Of a stretch of 64,000 nt of DNA, positions 61,160 through 64,000 are shown in pieces. How positions within the stretch are numbered: position 1 is the first letter of the stretch; every line of letters begins with the position of its first letter. Under the pieces are notes generated by a model. That model was not told the DNA's origin. It worked only from the letters and a program-made list of their open reading frames with translations, and searched no databases. The DNA comes from JAAYLC01 sp035654795 (GTDB lineage: Bacteria; Bacteroidota; Bacteroidia; Flavobacteriales; Flavobacteriaceae). Position numbers and translations under genes: made by a program. Where the stretch lies: assembly GCA_035654795.1 (NCBI GenBank), contig DASRWC010000019.1, forward strand, positions 20,915 to 84,914. Reading direction: 5' to 3'.

Positions 61160-61167
61160 TATCTTTG
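61160..61167 (+). promoter_or_regulatory. -7 box of the toxin-antitoxin pair
   Basis: TATCTTTG, about 85 nt before the antitoxin ATG. Confidence 0.45.
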
Positions 61168-61252
61168 GCTATAAAAGTCTTGACACCATACTAGCTATTA
61201 CAAAAATTTCAGACTTTTTTGAGCAGAACTAACAACAGTAAAATAAATCATT

Positions 61253-61489
61253 ATGTACACAACATATCATTTAGAATCGGCACAAGATGTAAACACAGAT
61301 ATTTTAGATGCTATCAAGGCCACTTTTAAATCTAAACCAATCACTATTACTGTGGAAGAGAACGACAACGATCTAGAGTTAACGACAGATATGAAAACCG
61401 TTTTGGATGAACGCCTACAGGAAGATGAAAACACCTATCTTACCGCTGAACAGTCTATCAAGCAACTCAACAAGAAGTATGGCTTATAG
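61253..61489 (+). CDS. antitoxin of a RelBE/ParE-type pair
   Basis: A 78-residue acidic protein, mostly helical (MYTTYHLESAQDVNTDILDAIK, then EQSIKQLNKKYGL at the end). Size, charge and the 11-bp overlap with a ParE-like frame fit a small addiction-module antitoxin. It has no clear ribbon-helix-helix or Phd signature, so the exact class is open. It is intact while its toxin is not. Confidence 0.72.
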   Translation: MYTTYHLESAQDVNTDILDAIKATFKSKPITITVEENDNDLELTTDMKTVLDERLQEDENTYLTAEQSIKQLNKKYGL

Positions 61490-61694
61490 AATCATTGTTT
61501 CTCCAAGAGCACAAAAGGAAATTGAAAATGCCATTGATTATTATGTTTTATACAGCGCCAATGCTCCGGCAAATTTTATTACCAAGCTCAAAGAAGCATA
61601 CAGCACATTGGAAACAAATCCATTTTTCGAAATTCGATATAAAAATGTACGAATTCTTAAGATTAAGGTATCCACCCCACCAACCCCATATTGA
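61479..61694 (+). pseudogene. ParE/RelE-family toxin interrupted by an IS66 element
   Basis: The frame starts MAYRIIVSPRAQKEIENAIDYY, then has ANFITKLKEAYSTLETNPFF and RYKNVRILKIK, the first two thirds of a ParE/RelE toxin. The element begins at 61668, right after LKIK, and the frame runs on into it (VSTPPTPY-stop). The conserved C-terminal strands with the catalytic or gyrase-binding residues are thus lost. It overlaps the antitoxin by 11 bp. Confidence 0.8.
61668..61684. repeat. left inverted repeat of the IS66 element
   Basis: GTATCCACCCCACCAAC, 17 bp, perfect match to the right end. Confidence 0.9.
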
Positions 61695-61741
61695 CTTATA
61701 AAGAATCGCACCATAGTTTCGCTCAAATTTAATCTTTAAAT

Positions 61742-62020
61742 ATGAGTGCTCAAGAACAAATGTTTGCTTTGGTCGATGAATACCGTCAGAGCGGGCTGTC
61801 GGCGAAGGATTTTTGTGAACAAAACAAAATCGGTCTTCCCAAATTCAATTATTGGATTCGGAAGAAACGACAATTGAATTCCAATTCCGGATTTATAAAA
61901 ATTGCAAGCGATCAGAAATTGACACACATTCCCGTTGAGCTTATTTATCCCAATGGCGTGCGGCTTCAATTAACTACTCCCGACCCGACGGTCATTGCAA
62001 GTTTGCTTAAAATTTATTAA
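61742..62020 (+). CDS. tnpA: IS66 accessory protein TnpA
   Basis: A 92-residue protein with a helix-turn-helix part (FALVDEYRQSGLSAKDFCEQNKIG, then LPKFNYWIRKKRQL), typical of the IS66 first frame, which probably binds the ends. Its TAA stop overlaps the ATG of tnpB (TAATG), a translational-coupling arrangement. Confidence 0.9.
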   Translation: MSAQEQMFALVDEYRQSGLSAKDFCEQNKIGLPKFNYWIRKKRQLNSNSGFIKIASDQKLTHIPVELIYPNGVRLQLTTPDPTVIASLLKIY

Positions 62021-62361
62021 TGTTTGCGCTGCATTCTTCGCTGACGTTTTATTTTTATCGGAGTCCGTGCGATATGCGCAAAAGCTTTAACGGTCTCAGC
62101 GGTCTGGTGCGCAATGAGCTTGGGAAAGAGCCGGCCGGCGGGGATGTGTTTGTATTTCTGAACAAAACCCGAACGCATTTAAAATTATTGCATTGGGAGC
62201 GGGGCGGATTTGTACTTTACTACAAAAGACTCGAACAAGGAACCTTTGCTGTACCCGTTTTTAAAGACGGAGAAAACTGCATAAGCTGGTCGCAATTGGT
62301 ATTGATGATAGAGGGTATTGTCATTGAGAAAAGTGTTCAGAAATTGCGTTATCCGAAGTAA
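62020..62361 (+). CDS. tnpB: IS66 accessory protein TnpB
   Basis: A 113-residue protein with YFYRSPCDMRKSFNGLSGLV, then GDVFVFLNKTRTHLKLLHWERGGFVLYYKRLEQGTF split over strands, all family-diagnostic for IS66 Orf2. It is needed for transposition together with TnpC. It starts within the stop of tnpA. Confidence 0.94.
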   Translation: MFALHSSLTFYFYRSPCDMRKSFNGLSGLVRNELGKEPAGGDVFVFLNKTRTHLKLLHWERGGFVLYYKRLEQGTFAVPVFKDGENCISWSQLVLMIEGIVIEKSVQKLRYPK

Positions 62362-62437
62362 ATGAAACCCTTGTTTTTATCAGTAAATACAAGGGTTTGC
62401 GCTTGGTTGATATGTACATTTTTTGTACTTTTAACCT

Positions 62438-63949
62438 ATGCAAAAAGCACTGCAAAACCTTTCAAAAGAAGAACTGATTGCTCTTTTTCAACGTAAAGAA
62501 AAAGAAACAAAAAAAGCGCATCAACGTATTTTAGATTTGGAATTTCTGTTGGCTCAATACAAACGTATTGTTCACGGTCAGAAAAGAGAACGTTTTGAAG
62601 GGGATGCAAACCAGATGCAACTTCCCTTTGAAGCTGATCCGCAAAAAGTGCAACAACAGGAAGAAGAAGTCAAAGAAAAACTTTCCTTTGAACGCCGAAA
62701 GAGAAAATCGGCACACCAGGGCAGAATGCCGCTTCCTGACCACCTGCCTGTTCAGGAAATCGTGATTTATCCTGAAGTTGATATTACCGATATGGTATGC
62801 ATCGGCAAGGAAATCACAGACGAACTTGAATACGAGCCGGCCAAATTCTACATCAAAAGATACATCCGCCCTAAATTTGTTCCCAAAAACAAAGAAGGCG
62901 TATTTATTGGAGCGCTTCCTGTACGTGTGATTGAAAAAGGAATTGCCGGATCGGGACTTTTAGCTTCTATACTGGTTGATAAATATGTAGATCATATGCC
63001 GCTGTATCGGCAGTTTCAACGTTTTAAACGAGAAAAAATACCTATTGCTTCTTCCACCTTGGAAGGGTGGGCAAGACAAAGTCTGGAACTTTTAGATATT
63101 CTTTACAAACAATTATTAGAAGACACAAAAAGCCAAGGATATCTTCAGGCGGATGAAACACCAATCCGAGTGATGGATGCTGCAAAGAAAGGCACAACCC
63201 ACCAAGGATACTATTGGGTATATCACAATCCCATTGATAAAACCGTATTTTTTGACTATCAGCCCGGACGTAGTGCCAAGGCTGCGGAAAATGTATTGTC
63301 CGGATTTAAAGGATACCTCCAAACTGACGGTTACAGTGTGTATGACAAGATCGGAAAACAGGAAGGTGTGACGCATTTAAACTGTTGGGCACACGCACGC
63401 AGAGAGTTTGACAAGGCCAAAGACAACGACAAGGCCAGGGCAGAAAAAGCACTCACGTATATCCAGAAGCTTTATGCTGTGGAAGCAAAGGCTCGTGAAG
63501 AAGCAATGGAACCGGATCAGCGCAAGGAACTGAGACTTGAAAAATCATTACCTGTTCTCAATGAATTTGGTAAATGGATGGTGGAGGAATTAAAAAATCA
63601 CCCCCTGTTGCCTAAGAGCCAAATCGCAAAAGCCTTCCGCTACAGTCTGGACCGATGGGATGGACTGAGTGCGTATTTATATGACGGCATTTTGGAGATC
63701 GATAATAATCTTGTAGAAAATGCCATTCGTCCTGTTGCTTTGGGCAGAAAGAATTATTTATTTGCCGGATCGCATAAAGCCGCTGAACGCGCTGCCGGAA
63801 TCTACTCCTTTATGGCTATCTGCAAAAAACACGATGTAAATCCCAATGAGTGGCTGAAATACACGCTGGAAAACATCCTGACCATCAATCACAAAAATCT
63901 ACGTGATCTTTATCCGCAGAATTATAAAAGGCTGCAAGCGGAAAAATAG
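62438..63949 (+). CDS. tnpC: IS66 family transposase TnpC
   Basis: A 503-residue DDE transposase. A coiled N-terminus (residues 8-45) and a basic region are followed by the catalytic core: first Asp in LQADETPIRVM near residue 242, second Asp in YLQTDGYSVYD, and Glu in DNNLVENAIRPVALGRKNYLFAGS near residue 430. It cuts and joins the element's ends. The frame is open throughout, so the element may still be able to move. Confidence 0.96.
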   Translation: MQKALQNLSKEELIALFQRKEKETKKAHQRILDLEFLLAQYKRIVHGQKRERFEGDANQMQLPFEADPQKVQQQEEEVKEKLSFERRKRKSAHQGRMPLPDHLPVQEIVIYPEVDITDMVCIGKEITDELEYEPAKFYIKRYIRPKFVPKNKEGVFIGALPVRVIEKGIAGSGLLASILVDKYVDHMPLYRQFQRFKREKIPIASSTLEGWARQSLELLDILYKQLLEDTKSQGYLQADETPIRVMDAAKKGTTHQGYYWVYHNPIDKTVFFDYQPGRSAKAAENVLSGFKGYLQTDGYSVYDKIGKQEGVTHLNCWAHARREFDKAKDNDKARAEKALTYIQKLYAVEAKAREEAMEPDQRKELRLEKSLPVLNEFGKWMVEELKNHPLLPKSQIAKAFRYSLDRWDGLSAYLYDGILEIDNNLVENAIRPVALGRKNYLFAGSHKAAERAAGIYSFMAICKKHDVNPNEWLKYTLENILTINHKNLRDLYPQNYKRLQAEK

Positions 63950-63983
63950 TGTCCTGAATTATTATCTTGCTGCGCAAGATGTA

Positions 63984-64000
63984 GTTGGTGGGGTGGATAC
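63984..64000. repeat. right inverted repeat of the IS66 element
   Basis: GTTGGTGGGGTGGATAC, the reverse complement of the left end, coinciding with the last base of the window. Confidence 0.9.

Larger units (their letters stand above)
61668..64000 (+). mobile_element. IS66-family insertion sequence
   Basis: An element of 2333 bp with perfect 17-bp inverted ends, GTATCCACCCCACCAAC at 61668-61684 and its reverse complement at 63984-64000. It holds three genes in the IS66 order tnpA, tnpB and tnpC. It is inserted in the toxin gene. An 8-bp target duplication, usual for IS66, would be AGATTAAG (61660-61667). The right copy would lie beyond the window. The end may extend a base or so past 64000. 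Confidence 0.9.

Overview
The window is a stretch of chromosome from a member of the Bacteroidota, most likely Flavobacteriales. The signs are consistent. Promoters carry the TAnnTTTG -7 box of this phylum, and Shine-Dalgarno sites are mostly absent. SecD and SecF are fused. DnaE carries an N-terminal proofreading exonuclease. A bTHX ribosomal protein gene and mevalonate-pathway genes (HMG-CoA reductase, GHMP kinase) are present. Base composition is AT-rich and looks even by eye. No species can be named from the sequence alone.

Layout. 1-7.8 kb: the edge of a polytopic membrane protein, gcvP (glycine cleavage) and secDF. 7.9-11.3 kb: a three-gene minus-strand operon (CNGKC protein, TonB-dependent receptor, Met/His-bearing lipoprotein) that looks like an outer-membrane copper importer. 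11.5-17.3 kb: class II (B12) ribonucleotide reductase, malate dehydrogenase and gyrB. 17.5-30.1 kb: compact housekeeping genes (queE, folD, ffh, SMR exporter, GtrA, carbonic anhydrase, argS, ctlX, two rhodaneses). 30.2-33.1 kb: a short operon for a 42-residue peptide and bTHX, then two mevalonate-pathway genes and tRNA-Phe. 33.4-41.6 kb: a short SSB, coaX, and an envelope operon (OMP, TPR protein, lptC, small membrane protein, CNNM/CBS protein, PpiD-like foldase). 41.7-43.7 kb: tryptophan dioxygenase, DUF488 and DUF481 genes.

43.7-47.3 kb is the most unusual part. A methionine-biosynthesis operon has decayed: a truncated metY is joined by a deletion to a homoserine dehydrogenase remnant that carries a nonsense codon and two frameshifts. 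It still sits behind an intact promoter and an intact SAM-I riboswitch. Diverging from it, metK sits behind a second, different SAM aptamer of the SAM-II/long-loop pseudoknot type. Its leader contains a 9-nt segment perfectly complementary to the aptamer core, a candidate switching strand.

47.4-60.9 kb: an M28 peptidase, a duplicated lipoprotein pair, a YdjM-like hydrolase, a membrane-anchored MutS-like ATPase, a degenerate gene, tRNA-Asp, DUF58, NlpE-like, ClpP and thioredoxin genes, and the exonuclease-DnaE fusion. 61.2-64.0 kb: a RelBE/ParE-type toxin-antitoxin pair whose toxin is cut by an IS66-family element. The element's two 17-bp inverted ends are both visible, and the second coincides with the end of the window.

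Several genes (11263, 18755, 7808 and 24024 as start positions) begin only 4-5 nt after a -7 box and are predicted to be leaderless. Two convergent gene pairs share their stop codons on a 4-bp palindrome. Start codons were moved downstream from the longest possible reading frame wherever signal peptides, family N-termini or overlapping promoters argued for it.
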